NCBI GenBank assembly: GCA_029194535.1
Contig: JARFXR010000002.1
Location: forward strand, 62,001-126,000
DNA from: Nitrospira sp.
GTDB taxonomy: Bacteria > Nitrospirota > Nitrospiria > Nitrospirales > Nitrospiraceae
Length of the DNA stretch: 64,000 nt
Reading direction: 5' to 3'
Positions within the stretch are counted from its first letter, which is position 1; every line of letters begins with the position of its first letter. Both the position numbers and the translations under genes were made by a program. The notes below the pieces were generated by a model. That model was not told the origin of the DNA and ran no database searches. It saw nothing but the letters and a program-made list of their open reading frames with translations. This document shows, piece after piece, positions 46,645-55,596 of the stretch.

Positions 46645-47496
46645 TCACTCGCCAAGCAGCGTCTTGATCATGGTTTCCATGCCGTCGGCCCACACCTGGT
46701 ACCCGCGCTCACTGAGGTGCAGGTAATCGGGCAAGAGCTCTCGAGAGGCATGTTCCTGTTCATCCAGAAAGCGCCGGCTGAGGTCCAAGAAAAAGACCCG
46801 CTGGCTATCGGCGAAGTGACGGATGCGCTCATTGATGGCCGCATTCAACTGACGCAGATGGTCAGCTCCTGAGGCACCACGAGGAAATATGCCCAACAGC
46901 AGAATTTTTGTGCCTGGGAGGCCCATGAGTAATGTTCTGAGAATCGCCTCTATGCCTGCGGCGGTCTCCGCCGGAGGATCGTGACGATGCCCCGAGTTGT
47001 TGGTTCCAATCATCAGCACGATCAGTTTGGGGGTAATCCCCTCGATCTCCCCATGGTCCAAGCGCCACAACACGTGTTCGGTGCGATCCCCTGCGAATCC
47101 CAAATTCACGGCACGGCGTCGCTCATAATACTCGTCCCAAACGGAGCGACCCTTACTTGCCCATCCTTGTGTAATGGAGTCTCCAATGAACAGGAGGCCA
47201 ACATTACCTTGGCGAATGCGTGCGAGTACATGTTCGTGTCTGGTTGTCCACCAGGACTCGGCCTGAGGAGCAGGTACGACCGCCGCCGGTTTGCCTTCAG
47301 GAACCGATGCATGGATAAACGGGGCAAGAGCCGTTTCCGCTTGAACGATGCCGCAGACCAGCGCCAATTCTGCGTAGACTTGAGCGCCACCTAACACCAG
47401 AAGTACAATCACGAGCTGACGTGTCGTTGGAAAACATCCTCGGTTCCAGGACCGCTCTTCGGCACTGGGGACCATTTTCGCTTTGCAGCAGGCCAT
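46645..47496 (-). CDS. Exported SGNH/GDSL-type hydrolase
   Basis: About 283 residues from ATG 47496 (GGAG five bases upstream; the frame could begin earlier at a TTG). A hydrophobic segment RQLVIVLLVLGGAQVYAELA anchors or exports it. Blocks I, III and V are seen: VGLLFIGDSITQGWASKGRS, LIVLMIGTNNSGH and LLPDYLHLSERGYQVWADGM, giving Ser, Asn and Asp/His. It resembles platelet-activating-factor acetylhydrolase-like esterases. It probably removes or transfers acyl groups from surface glycans. Confidence 0.88.
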   Translation of the reverse strand: MACCKAKMVPSAEERSWNRGCFPTTRQLVIVLLVLGGAQVYAELALVCGIVQAETALAPFIHASVPEGKPAAVVPAPQAESWWTTRHEHVLARIRQGNVGLLFIGDSITQGWASKGRSVWDEYYERRRAVNLGFAGDRTEHVLWRLDHGEIEGITPKLIVLMIGTNNSGHRHDPPAETAAGIEAILRTLLMGLPGTKILLLGIFPRGASGADHLRQLNAAINERIRHFADSQRVFFLDLSRRFLDEQEHASRELLPDYLHLSERGYQVWADGMETMIKTLLGE

Positions 47497-47676
47497 GGGG
47501 TCTCCGAATTGAGGGGGACTTTGGGGTCGATCCGGTCCAACCGACAAGGATGACAAAATACACCTCCACCACAGATAGCCGGTCTTCAATTTCTCCCAGG
47601 GAACGGCGTCGGCATATCGAACCGCCGCGTGTGATCGCTCGCTGCTGAACTCCCCTGCCTGTTGCGGACTTTCGAA

Positions 47677-48039
47677 TCACTCCCGCAACCAGGCAAGCGC
47701 GGCATGGCGCTCATTCGCGCTAAAGTGCCGAACCTCGGCTTGGACGAAGTGTTTGGCGATTTGTGGAGCGATCGAAAGAATGGCGCTATCGGAGACGGCG
47801 GCCACCTTCCCGATGGATCGGTGATGGTCGCGAACAAAGCGCATGTGCGACATGAGCGCAGCAAAGCTCTCCCAGCCTGGAAACGACTCGGCCTGGATCA
47901 TGACGCCTCGCAAGGTTCCGTTTTGCTCGATGTACGGGTCCACTGATCTGGCCACTGCTTCGAAATCCCCAGCCGCAATCGGTCCGTCCGGATGGATGAG
48001 CAGGATACCTTCGTTGCCAAGAAGCTGATGGACGAGCAT
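47677..48039 (-). CDS. SpoIIAA/STAS-like protein
   Basis: 120 residues. GILLIHPDGPIAAGDFEAVA then LRGVMIQAESFPGWESFAAL, MRFVRDHHRSIGKVAAVSDS and the end SANERHAALAWLRE match the SpoIIAA-like (DUF/STAS-SEC14 fold) family found in many proteobacteria. The biochemical role is not established; a lipid- or partner-binding role has been proposed for the fold. It stands alone on the minus strand. Confidence 0.82.
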   Translation of the reverse strand: MLVHQLLGNEGILLIHPDGPIAAGDFEAVARSVDPYIEQNGTLRGVMIQAESFPGWESFAALMSHMRFVRDHHRSIGKVAAVSDSAILSIAPQIAKHFVQAEVRHFSANERHAALAWLRE

Positions 48040-48218
48040 GATCGCCTCCTTATGGCTCGGATACGAAGGATGCCCATTTTAGGACTGTGCTCTCTCCGCG
48101 GCAAGCTCCCACCAGCGAACCCCCAAACGGCCGGACTACTTCTCTGAGAGCTTCGAGAGTTTTCTCTGTCTCCTCGGGCTCGGTGTGCGGACATCGTGCT
48201 AGGAACCGCCGGAGGTCC

Positions 48219-48389
48219 CTAATGCGCAGAGTCGCGGTCTTGGATGAGTTCGGCGATCAGCGTGAACGCCATGAGTTCAACTTCGTAGAAGTTTTCAATG
48301 TTTGAGAGCACAGCAACCGTCACCGGCTTCCCTGCAGGAGTCAGAATGCGCAACGCTATTGACGTATAGCCTGGCCCGACACCGCAACG
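48219..48389 (-). pseudogene. C-terminal remnant of a beta-lactamase/CubicO-type serine hydrolase
   Basis: The minus frame reads CGVGPGYTSIALRILTPAGK, PVTVAVLSNIENFYEVELMA, then FTLIAELIQDRDSAH and a stop. G-x-G-P-G-Y-x-S followed by V-A-V-L-S-N is the end pattern of CubicO-type penicillin-binding-fold hydrolases. A TGA lies just upstream in frame, so no intact gene exists. Confidence 0.45.
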
Positions 48390-48788
48390 TCACGGACTCG
48401 ACAGGCCGGAGGCTCAAGATAGAGCTGCAGGCGTTGGGTTAGCCTCGCACTAATTGACATGACAATTCATGGTCTCCTGGCCCATTGCAGCTACACATCG
48501 ACGAACCTGCTCTTAAATCAGTCGGCTCACGCGTCGTGAAAGCAGAGGACTTCCAACGGTTATTGGTCGAAGAGCAAGTAGAACCGCCTCCCGAAACGGA
48601 CAGCATGCTACTGAATCTTTCTTGGAATTCGTCGGATTGGATTGGATCCAGGGGGCTGCAACGTCATGTCCGTCTATGTCAGATGCTTCGTTGTACCGCC
48701 AGCACTTTGGTGAACGACAACGGCACAAGCACTTCCTGCGGCCCTTGGCACTCACCTTGCTCAGTCGGTATGGCTAAGAGGACCGACC
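48390..48788. other. Non-coding or decayed stretch
   Basis: About 400 bases without a supported gene. A plus frame at 48485 (LHIDEPALKSVGSRVVKAED) looks partly coding but has no start signal and ends abruptly, so it may be another fragment. Confidence 0.4.
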
Positions 48789-49097
48789 ATGAGCCCACAA
48801 TCCACCGCCAGCGCACAGGATTCGGAGTCCGGCCTTCTCATGCGCCTGTGGAGATGGTTCGTGTATGACGCAGTGGAAGCAGACGCGATTTGCTTGTGTC
48901 CGTGCCACTTAGGGGCAGCCATCCATTGCGTCGCCTGTCCTTGTCAGACCTGCCCTGTTTGTTGGCGTTGTATCAAACGAGGAATGATGAAGCAACACGG
49001 CCGGCAGTGTAGGCGACCAAGACAAGCGGGCAACGGAGGAACACGTTGTCAGGAGCCGTTTCGTGACGTGCAGCGGCGGTCCTTCCAGACTGGTTGA
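48789..49097 (+). CDS. Small cysteine-rich protein, hypothetical
   Basis: 102 codons with AAGAGGA before the ATG. Residues about 34-64 read AICLCPCHLGAAIHCVACPC then QTCPVCWRCIKRGMM, nine Cys and two His in 30 residues, arranged as C-x-C-x-C-H and paired C-x-C, C-x-x-C. Such a cluster could bind zinc or an iron-sulfur centre. The last 40 residues are Arg/Gln-rich. No homologue recognised; the decayed surroundings lower confidence. Confidence 0.4.
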   Translation: MSPQSTASAQDSESGLLMRLWRWFVYDAVEADAICLCPCHLGAAIHCVACPCQTCPVCWRCIKRGMMKQHGRQCRRPRQAGNGGTRCQEPFRDVQRRSFQTG

Positions 49098-49167
49098 CTG
49101 CTCCCTTCCCCTGCAATACTCTGACAACCGGAATTCTAATGCGTCTGGCGCTGCTGTTGTCTACTTC

Positions 49168-49529
49168 ATGATGGCACCGTTTGTTCGACTCGAAGCTGTT
49201 ACACGAAACAACCGCCTGGAGATGGTTGCGAGGTACGAGACGCCTTTGCAGTCGCAGGCGGTTGGGTCATCGACTTCCATGAATTTTCCAATCTTAGTCT
49301 CTGCGTGAATTTCGAAATTCCGTTCCCGAATATTGCCAAGCTCGTGGCAAGCCTTCGATCAACCGGACTCGATATCGATCTGGAAGACCACCCCGGCCTG
49401 GTGGGGGATACTTCAGCCAGCGTGACTGTCGGTGAACCCTTGGAGTCCGATGCGGTGGGGACACTGCAGATCACCTTTATCCACAGTGAACCAGATCTTG
49501 TCATTCCTGTACCGCCCATTCCAGAATAG
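49168..49529 (+). pseudogene. Hypothetical gene apparently split by a frameshift
   Basis: The ATG 49168 frame reads MMAPFVRLEAVTRNNRLEMV then becomes less protein-like. The +2 frame continues RDAFAVAGGWVIDFHEFSNL, CVNFEIPFPNIAKLVASLRS and LQITFIHSEPDL to a TAG at 49529. A single-base change near 49230 would join both into a ~120-residue protein. Family not recognised. A GTG at 49305 could alternatively start the second part alone. Confidence 0.45.
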
Positions 49530-49545
49530 GATCAATCGGGTGCAT

Positions 49546-49750
49546 TGAAAGGATGAAGGACTTGCGGCTCCGGCGGCATCTCACCAGTGCATGTCGCCGG
49601 CAAGCCCTTCCATCCTCCCATGCCGGAGGGGAAGGGAGTAGCATGCTAAAGCCTCGCTGCTTGTGCCACTGCTCGATCTTCCATCCTCCCATGCCGGAGG
49701 GGAAGGGAGTAGCAAGCTCGGCGGGAGCATGCTATTGATGACCCGCCGCA
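49546..49750. repeat. Third, shortened copy of the GGATGAAGGAC / AGCTCGG repeat family
   Basis: TTGAAAGGATGAAGGACTTG and GCGGCTCCGGCGGCAT match the inner part of the 35150/36255 repeats. It then contains CCATGCCGGAGGGGAAGGGA twice (near 49617 and 49691) and AGCAAGCTCGGCGGGAGCAT, CTATTGATGACCCGCCGCAT. The region 49530-49954 holds no supported gene. Confidence 0.75.
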
Positions 49751-49954
49751 TGTCGCAGGGAAGCCAATCCTCTCGTTTATCCCGCATGGAACATGAGACC
49801 GGCAAGATTGGAAAAGCGTCCAGCTAATGAATGTATTCTGAAGCGTAACCGGCACGCTTGCACAAGTCGTGGTTACCGCTTCTTGAACGGAGCTTTTGAA
49901 GAGATTACTATTCGGATGCTTCCACGCAACTCGTTCTGGTAATTCGAGGGCTTA

Positions 49955-51673
49955 GTGGCCAACGACCGAACCCATTCATCAGTTTCGACTCAGGGCATTC
50001 AACTCCAGCTCCTCGAGCCATCCCAGCCTTCGGTCCCTGTCGGCTTGGCCGAACCGAAAGGAGTCGTTTACACCAAGCGATGGGTGGTGGAATTGATGCT
50101 GGACCTATCCGGTTATTCTCCACAGGAAAACCTAGTCGACATGCTCGCGATCGAACCGGCGGCAGGTGAAGGTGCATTTCTAGAGCCGATGATCGAGCGT
50201 CTTCTTGATTCTTGTCAGCAGTTTGGGCGGAATCTCTCCGAGTGTCGTCACTCTCTGCTCGCTTATGAGGTGGATGAACCAAGCGCGGCGCGCGCTCGGC
50301 TGTTAGCCACGCGAATCCTCTTGCACCACGGAGCGGACAGAACTTTGGCTGAAGAATTGGCGGGAGAATGGGTGGTCACGAAAGACTACCTTTTCGACGT
50401 GAGCAACCAGCTACAGGCCGACTTTGTCATCGGCAACCCCCCATATGTGCGACTGGAAGATATCCCGGAAGACACCGCAACCGTGTACCGAAACATGTAT
50501 CCGACCATGCAAGGGCGCGCTGACCTTTATGTGGCATTCTTTGAAGCGGCTCTTCGACAACTGAAGAGCGGAGGGGTCTGTGCATTCATCTGCGCGGACC
50601 GTTGGATGAGGAATCACTACGGCGCGAAACTTCGACAACTCATTACCTCCGCGTACGACGTAGAAGTGATCTTGAGCATGCACGAAGCCGATGCCTTTCA
50701 CGATGCGGTAGACGCCTATCCAGCGATCACGATCATCCGACACACCAAGCAGAGGATGGCCGCCGTCGCAAGCGCGGGACCAGAAATAGAGAACCTACCG
50801 CCAAATCAGTTGGCCGCAATCATTCGTGGAGGGCAGCAGACATTCCTTCCTCCCTCAACCTGTCTACGGTTGGCTCACGTACAACAGTGGTTCAAGGGAA
50901 CGGATCCATGGCCCTGCCATTCACCCGAGCAACTCACCTTACTTCGAAGGCTTGAAGATCACTTCTCTCAGCTAGAGACCAGTGCGAAGATCGGAATTGG
51001 CGTAGCGACCGGCAATGACGGCATCTACATCACGCCGGATGATAGGTTAGTTGAAACTTCTCGCCTGCTCAAGCTTGCTCTTGCAAAAGACTTGTCCAGC
51101 GGCGAGCTACAGTGGTCCGGACACTATCTTGTCAATCCCTGGGACAGCGACGGATTGGTAGACCTGACCCGGTTTCCGAAGCTCAAAGCCTACTATGAAG
51201 CCCATGCTGCGGATCTGAAGAAACGTCATACTGCGGAAAAATGTACAAGGGGATGGTATAAGACCATCGACCGTGTGAATCACGAACTCCTCGCGAAGCA
51301 GAAGCTGTATATCCCAGACATCAAGAACACGCTGGAGCCAGTCTTGGATCGCGGCGAGACGTATCCGCACCACAATTTGTACTTTGTGCAATCAGACGAA
51401 TGGGACTTGGAAGTCCTCGGAGGACTTCTTCTGTCCGCCCTCGGACAATTCTTTGTGGAATCATACGGAATCCGCATGCGAGGTGGATACTTGCGCTTTC
51501 AGGCTCAATATCTTCGTCGAATCCGAGTTCCTCAGCCAGCCGCCGTAGCAGCTAAACATGCTCGCGAACTGCGAAAGGCCTTTCATCGCCGCGATCGACA
51601 ACTCGCGACCGAGATAGCATTGCAGATATACGGAATCGAAAGGAGTCTTATGGAGGCCGCGCTTGAACATTGA
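49955..51673 (+). CDS. N6-adenine DNA methyltransferase of a PaeR7I/XhoI-type system
   Basis: 572 residues, GTG start with GAGGG five bases upstream. Motif I (MLAIEPAAGEGAFLEPM) and motif IV (FVIGNPPYVRLEDI) identify a class I adenine methyltransferase; the ~300-residue C-terminal part is the target-recognition region. Its size and pairing with a XhoI-family endonuclease suggest methylation of the A in CTCGAG (inference from the partner). Its stop overlaps the endonuclease start. Confidence 0.9.
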   Translation: MANDRTHSSVSTQGIQLQLLEPSQPSVPVGLAEPKGVVYTKRWVVELMLDLSGYSPQENLVDMLAIEPAAGEGAFLEPMIERLLDSCQQFGRNLSECRHSLLAYEVDEPSAARARLLATRILLHHGADRTLAEELAGEWVVTKDYLFDVSNQLQADFVIGNPPYVRLEDIPEDTATVYRNMYPTMQGRADLYVAFFEAALRQLKSGGVCAFICADRWMRNHYGAKLRQLITSAYDVEVILSMHEADAFHDAVDAYPAITIIRHTKQRMAAVASAGPEIENLPPNQLAAIIRGGQQTFLPPSTCLRLAHVQQWFKGTDPWPCHSPEQLTLLRRLEDHFSQLETSAKIGIGVATGNDGIYITPDDRLVETSRLLKLALAKDLSSGELQWSGHYLVNPWDSDGLVDLTRFPKLKAYYEAHAADLKKRHTAEKCTRGWYKTIDRVNHELLAKQKLYIPDIKNTLEPVLDRGETYPHHNLYFVQSDEWDLEVLGGLLLSALGQFFVESYGIRMRGGYLRFQAQYLRRIRVPQPAAVAAKHARELRKAFHRRDRQLATEIALQIYGIERSLMEAALEH

Positions 51674-52463
51674 GCAGAGACTACATGTGGCCGTCCAAAG
51701 CTACTGGGACGCTAGGAGGAAGAATAGGGAGAAGCAGGTTCAATCTGGGAAAGTCGATGCAGGATCCAGGGGCGAGGTGACAGGCGGCACTCAGATGGGT
51801 GCGTTGGAGGTTTTGGTTTCTGACATCCTCTGTGAGGCTGGGTTAAAGCGACCCGATGTCAGGACAAGAACAGCACTGGAGCTTCCTGGGTATTTTCGAG
51901 CCACAAAGAAGTGGGATCTGATCGTTATATCCAACGGAGCACTTGTTCTTGCAATGGAATTGAAGTCTCAAGCCGGCAAGTCCATTGGCAACAACGTTAA
52001 CAATCGATCTGAAGAAGCGGTGGGCAGTGCAAAAGATATATGGACAGCCTTTCGCGAAAGTCGTTTCGGACAATGTCCACCTCCCTTTCTCGGTTACCTG
52101 TTCTTGCTCGAAGATCGCGACAACGTAAAAGCCCCTGTCGGCAATAAGGAGCCGTACTTTCAGGTTGATCCGGAGTTTCGCGGGAAGCTTCTCAAAACGA
52201 AGGGCCAGTCACAGTATGAAGGCGTATCCTACAGCAGGAGATACGAACTGTTATGTCGTCGTTTAGTTCTTGAACGGCTCTACACTTCGGCCTGCTTCCT
52301 CATGGCGACAAATTCCGCTAAAACCAAGATAACGCAACCCGCCCCCGACTTAACCTTCCGACGATTTGTAGCTGCGCTTCAGGGCCATGTTGTCACGTTC
52401 CTTGGAAGCCAGGAGGGAAAGGGCGTGAGACAAGTGAAGCGACACCCCGCGGATGTGCGGTAG
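51663..52463 (+). CDS. Type II restriction endonuclease, PaeR7I/XhoI family
   Basis: 266 residues, beginning TTG AAC ATT within the methyltransferase end. The family signature is strong: AVQSYWDARRKNREKQVQSG, SRGEVTGGTQMGALEVLVSD, RTRTALELPGYFRATKKWDL and LVLAMELKSQAGKSIGNNVN, where D-x(n)-E-L-K is the PD-(D/E)xK catalytic set. PaeR7I and XhoI cut C^TCGAG. CTCGAG sites do occur in this window (for example 10837, 11121, 24030), which fits protection by methylation. The gene appears intact. Confidence 0.9.
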   Translation: MNIEQRLHVAVQSYWDARRKNREKQVQSGKVDAGSRGEVTGGTQMGALEVLVSDILCEAGLKRPDVRTRTALELPGYFRATKKWDLIVISNGALVLAMELKSQAGKSIGNNVNNRSEEAVGSAKDIWTAFRESRFGQCPPPFLGYLFLLEDRDNVKAPVGNKEPYFQVDPEFRGKLLKTKGQSQYEGVSYSRRYELLCRRLVLERLYTSACFLMATNSAKTKITQPAPDLTFRRFVAALQGHVVTFLGSQEGKGVRQVKRHPADVR

Positions 52464-52513
52464 TCTCTGACGGCGCTATTCGGCGGTCAGACGATCCGGC
52501 GACACCACCCAGT

Positions 52514-54121
52514 TCAGGACCCATCCTGCGCACAGCGGAACCCGAGCGAGGGGCCCCAATACGTCATGTCATCCCAACCCCGGTAGCTGGCGCGTAACTC
52601 GAGCGGACGGTCGCTGGGTTCGCCCCCGCGCAGCACGCGGAACGTCCCCCTGGCTGGACCTTGCGGGTCGCGACTGGGGGACGATCGATAGAAGTCGTCT
52701 GCGTACCAGTCATTCACCCATTCGGACACATTCATGACGAGATCAGCCACACCATACGGAGAGCGTGCAAAATCCATGGTGCCGACCGGAGCCGTTCCGT
52801 TCTTCGCCCGCTCTGCGAGGCGCGGCCTTGCCTTTGCCACCTCATCGGTATTGCCCCAGGGATACAGCCGGCCGTCGATCCCGCGGGCCGCCTTTTCCCA
52901 TTCGGCCTCCGTCGGCAGCCGCTTCCCGAGCCATCCGCAATAATGGCGGGCCTGCGCCCACGTCACATTGGTCACCGGGTGATCGGCCATATTCGGATCG
53001 TCATAGGCGGAGTGATCTTTAGGGGGAGTGCAGCCTCCGCTCTCCACGCATCGGCGATACTGCCGATTGGTCGCTTCGTGGCGGTCGAGCCAATAGGTGC
53101 TCACGTACACGCGATGCATGGGACGCGCATCCGGCAAGCCGTCCTCGGCGCCCATCTGGAATTCTCCCGAGGGAATCAGCACCATCCCTTCCGGGACGGT
53201 ACCCCCCTGCTGAGTCAATCGCTGCAACTGTTCCTGCTGCTCCAGCCTGAGCTGCTCGTTGACTTGCTGAATCGACGCCTGGTCCGGAGCGGAGTGCCGG
53301 GGAGCGCGGCTTTCTCCCGTCGGCTGAGCGACGGGTGACGAGGCGATCTCGGGCCGTTTGACGGCGTCGGCCGGAGCCGGCATGACGGACGGTGGAGCCT
53401 CCGCACCACGGGCAGTTTCGATTCTGACGGTCGTCCGGACGACCATGTCGGCAAGGCGATCCTGCTCCGCGGTCTTCCCCCTCTTTGCCTTCCGGCCATT
53501 GCGACCCTTCCCGACCATACTGAAGTCGAATCCCTCGATGTTCGCGAGTAGCGGCGTGGCATAACTGACGGGAACGGCGAAGGCCATGCCCTCGGGGACA
53601 ATCCCGGAGGGATGCGAGAATTTGGTCGTCAGGATGCCGATCAGCTCGCCCTGTGTGTTATACAACGGGCCGCCGCTGTTTCCCGGATTGATCGCCGCAT
53701 CGACTTGAAACACGCGCTGCACCCCTTTGGTCCGCACGGCCGCAATCCGCCCTCGTGTCACCGAAACCTCCCGCAATCCGAACGGAAAGCCGACGGCGAC
53801 CACTTCCTGATCCAGCCGCACTCCGCCCGCATGACCAAGCGCGGCTTCGGTCAAGCCTACCGTTTCCGCTTTGAGCAGGGCCAGGTCATGTTCTGGATCG
53901 GTGCTGACCACAATCGCCGCGGCGCGAACTTCGCCCGAGGTGACCACAATCACCCGGCGGGCATTGGCGATGACATGTTGGGCGGTCAGGATATAGCCAT
54001 CGGAATGCACGATCACCCCGCTGCCGGCCGGCCGTTCGGCCGGTCCCGCCAAACGGTCCGCCGCAACAGCGGCGGCCGTCCACATCAGCATCACTCCAAG
54101 AGAAAGGGCCACGCGTGTCAT
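52514..54121 (-). CDS. Periplasmic trypsin-like protease fused to an FGE/SUMF1-type domain
   Basis: 535 residues with a signal peptide (RVALSLGVMLMWTAAAVAAD). The N-terminal HtrA-like protease has H49 (LTAQHV), D79 (EHDLALL) and S149 (NPGNSGGPLY). After a Pro/Gln-rich linker with a coiled coil (IQQVNEQLRLEQQEQLQRL) comes a formylglycine-generating-enzyme-type domain: VPEGMVLIPSGEFQMGAEDG, RLPTEAEWEKAARG, MNVSEWVNDWY and RVLRGGEPSD. No PDZ domain is present. The start ATG 54121 overlaps the stop of the upstream heme-protein gene. The FGE-type half may be a binding module, because the two catalytic Cys of true FGE were not evident. Confidence 0.88.
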   Translation of the reverse strand: MTRVALSLGVMLMWTAAAVAADRLAGPAERPAGSGVIVHSDGYILTAQHVIANARRVIVVTSGEVRAAAIVVSTDPEHDLALLKAETVGLTEAALGHAGGVRLDQEVVAVGFPFGLREVSVTRGRIAAVRTKGVQRVFQVDAAINPGNSGGPLYNTQGELIGILTTKFSHPSGIVPEGMAFAVPVSYATPLLANIEGFDFSMVGKGRNGRKAKRGKTAEQDRLADMVVRTTVRIETARGAEAPPSVMPAPADAVKRPEIASSPVAQPTGESRAPRHSAPDQASIQQVNEQLRLEQQEQLQRLTQQGGTVPEGMVLIPSGEFQMGAEDGLPDARPMHRVYVSTYWLDRHEATNRQYRRCVESGGCTPPKDHSAYDDPNMADHPVTNVTWAQARHYCGWLGKRLPTEAEWEKAARGIDGRLYPWGNTDEVAKARPRLAERAKNGTAPVGTMDFARSPYGVADLVMNVSEWVNDWYADDFYRSSPSRDPQGPARGTFRVLRGGEPSDRPLELRASYRGWDDMTYWGPSLGFRCAQDGS

Positions 54122-54900
54122 GGTGAAAGGGGGATCATCACACTGATAGCGCCGGCATTCTGTCCGAGTTTCAATCCTTCCCGCGCATACCCCGTCTTGT
54201 CGAGCGAACCCTTCGGTTCGCCATGGCATTCCAGGCACTGGCGGGTCATGTACAGCGGAAACATGAGTCTGAACACCCCGCTCTTGGTCGTGACTTCGCT
54301 CATCGCCTTTTCACGAGGATAATCGGGAGCGGCGAAGAGTTCCAGAGACGACCGTTCGACCGCATCCGGCGCATTGGCTGGATTTCTCGGAGTCAGAGCC
54401 GTTTGCTTCATCCGGATGCCCGTCCGCTCAGCAAAGCGCCCGCCCACGCGCAACCCGAATACCGCGGGAATCAGCCTCGACTGCGCGGCCGGGCGATTGA
54501 TGTCCGCTTGAGCCTCTTTTACGACCTGCTTACTCGCGGTGAGCAGATCTTTGAGCCATATTTTTCCGGCGCGCGGCACACGGGCCGAGTCCAAATCGGC
54601 GAGATCGAGGCCCGACCTCGTACGGAAGATCTCGATGAGCTGTCGCTCGAACGCCTCAGGCGTAAAGCCTTTGTCCACCTTCACCGGGTCGTCGAACAGG
54701 GGTTGGTTTTCATTGATGACGGAACGCCCGGAATCGAGCAGGATGGCCAACAGGCGGGCACTCTGTTCCAAATCGAGGATGGTCTGGAAGGGAAGGCCGT
54801 CATCCGAACGACTCCGTTCGGCAGCGGCCGATTCGCCCACTGGTACCTGAGCGGCAGCCAGCACGACTGCTGCGGCGACCCACCCCAGACGGCTCGCCAT
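54118..54900 (-). CDS. Periplasmic Tll0287-like (DUF3365) single-heme protein
   Basis: 260 residues with signal peptide MASRLGWVAAAVVLAAAQVP. Near the end MTRQCLECHGEPKGSLDKTG supplies a C-x-x-C-H heme c site, preceded by FRLMFPLYM. This is the Tll0287-like/DUF3365 arrangement found alone or as the sensor part of kinases. It may sense redox state or small ligands. The gene is coupled to the protease-FGE gene. Confidence 0.87.
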   Translation of the reverse strand: MASRLGWVAAAVVLAAAQVPVGESAAAERSRSDDGLPFQTILDLEQSARLLAILLDSGRSVINENQPLFDDPVKVDKGFTPEAFERQLIEIFRTRSGLDLADLDSARVPRAGKIWLKDLLTASKQVVKEAQADINRPAAQSRLIPAVFGLRVGGRFAERTGIRMKQTALTPRNPANAPDAVERSSLELFAAPDYPREKAMSEVTTKSGVFRLMFPLYMTRQCLECHGEPKGSLDKTGYAREGLKLGQNAGAISVMIPLSP

Positions 54901-54935
54901 ACGGTCGTCCTTGCGTTAAGAAGCCACCCGCTTCC

Positions 54936-54972
54936 CGGCTCCGCCGGTCCTGCGATAGGACCGGCGGAGCCG
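54936..54972 (-). terminator. 15-bp perfect hairpin between two secreted-protein genes
   Basis: CGGCTCCGCCGGTCC (54936-54950) pairs with GGACCGGCGGAGCCG (54958-54972) across a seven-base loop. It lies after the stop of the 55035 gene and before the heme-protein start. It lacks a U-run, so it may attenuate or stabilise rather than terminate fully. Confidence 0.65.
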
Positions 54973-55034
54973 AACAAGGAAATCGTACGGACACCCTTCC
55001 ATCAAGTCAAGCGACGAACCGGCCCCTGTGACGA

Positions 55035-55547
55035 TCAGCGTGGGCGGTCACGATAGATATCGATCATCACGTTGTCCGCATCCAGCTCGAGCGTGACCGG
55101 AGCGCCTTCCGGAAGCGTGGACAGTTTGGTTCCGACTAACGTATCCACTTCGAATGTGGCCGTCCCCTCCGGGGTGGAGAGCTGAATCTCGTGCCAGTAC
55201 GGATCGGCATACCGAACGGTGCCGACCAGAAACCGGTGATCGGGGAAGTACCGATCCGTGCGGGAGACATCGATCAGAACATTGCCTGAGTCAACCAACA
55301 GATTCACGGCGTCGCCCACCTTGGCATCATGCAGCCCGACACGGTCGGCTTTCATGGGACTGACGACCCTGGGCTGCAGATTGACGTCGCTTCGGACGAA
55401 CAACATTCCCGACTCGATCTTGGAGATCACCCCGCTGAATCCATAGTGCGCGCCGAGAATGATGTCCTGGGATTGTTCCGCTCGGACCGGCGCGGCAAGA
55501 CACACCGCCATCAGCCCCAGAAGCGCGGTTCGATGATAGTGTTGCAT
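55035..55547 (-). CDS. Secreted hypothetical protein, about 170 residues
   Basis: Starts MQHYHRTALLGLMAVCLAAP (signal peptide, cleavage near VRAEQ) after GAGGAGGTG. The mature part is beta-rich with two similar halves (GFSGVISKIESGMLFVRSDV and FLVGTVRYADPYWHEIQLST, each followed by a metal- or ligand-like D/V run). I do not recognise the family. The ATG 55547 was chosen for its signal peptide and ribosome site. Confidence 0.75.
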   Translation of the reverse strand: MQHYHRTALLGLMAVCLAAPVRAEQSQDIILGAHYGFSGVISKIESGMLFVRSDVNLQPRVVSPMKADRVGLHDAKVGDAVNLLVDSGNVLIDVSRTDRYFPDHRFLVGTVRYADPYWHEIQLSTPEGTATFEVDTLVGTKLSTLPEGAPVTLELDADNVMIDIYRDRPR

Positions 55548-55596
55548 GGGACACCTCCTCTGTGTCCGCACCATTCCTCCGGCAACAGGCATGGTG

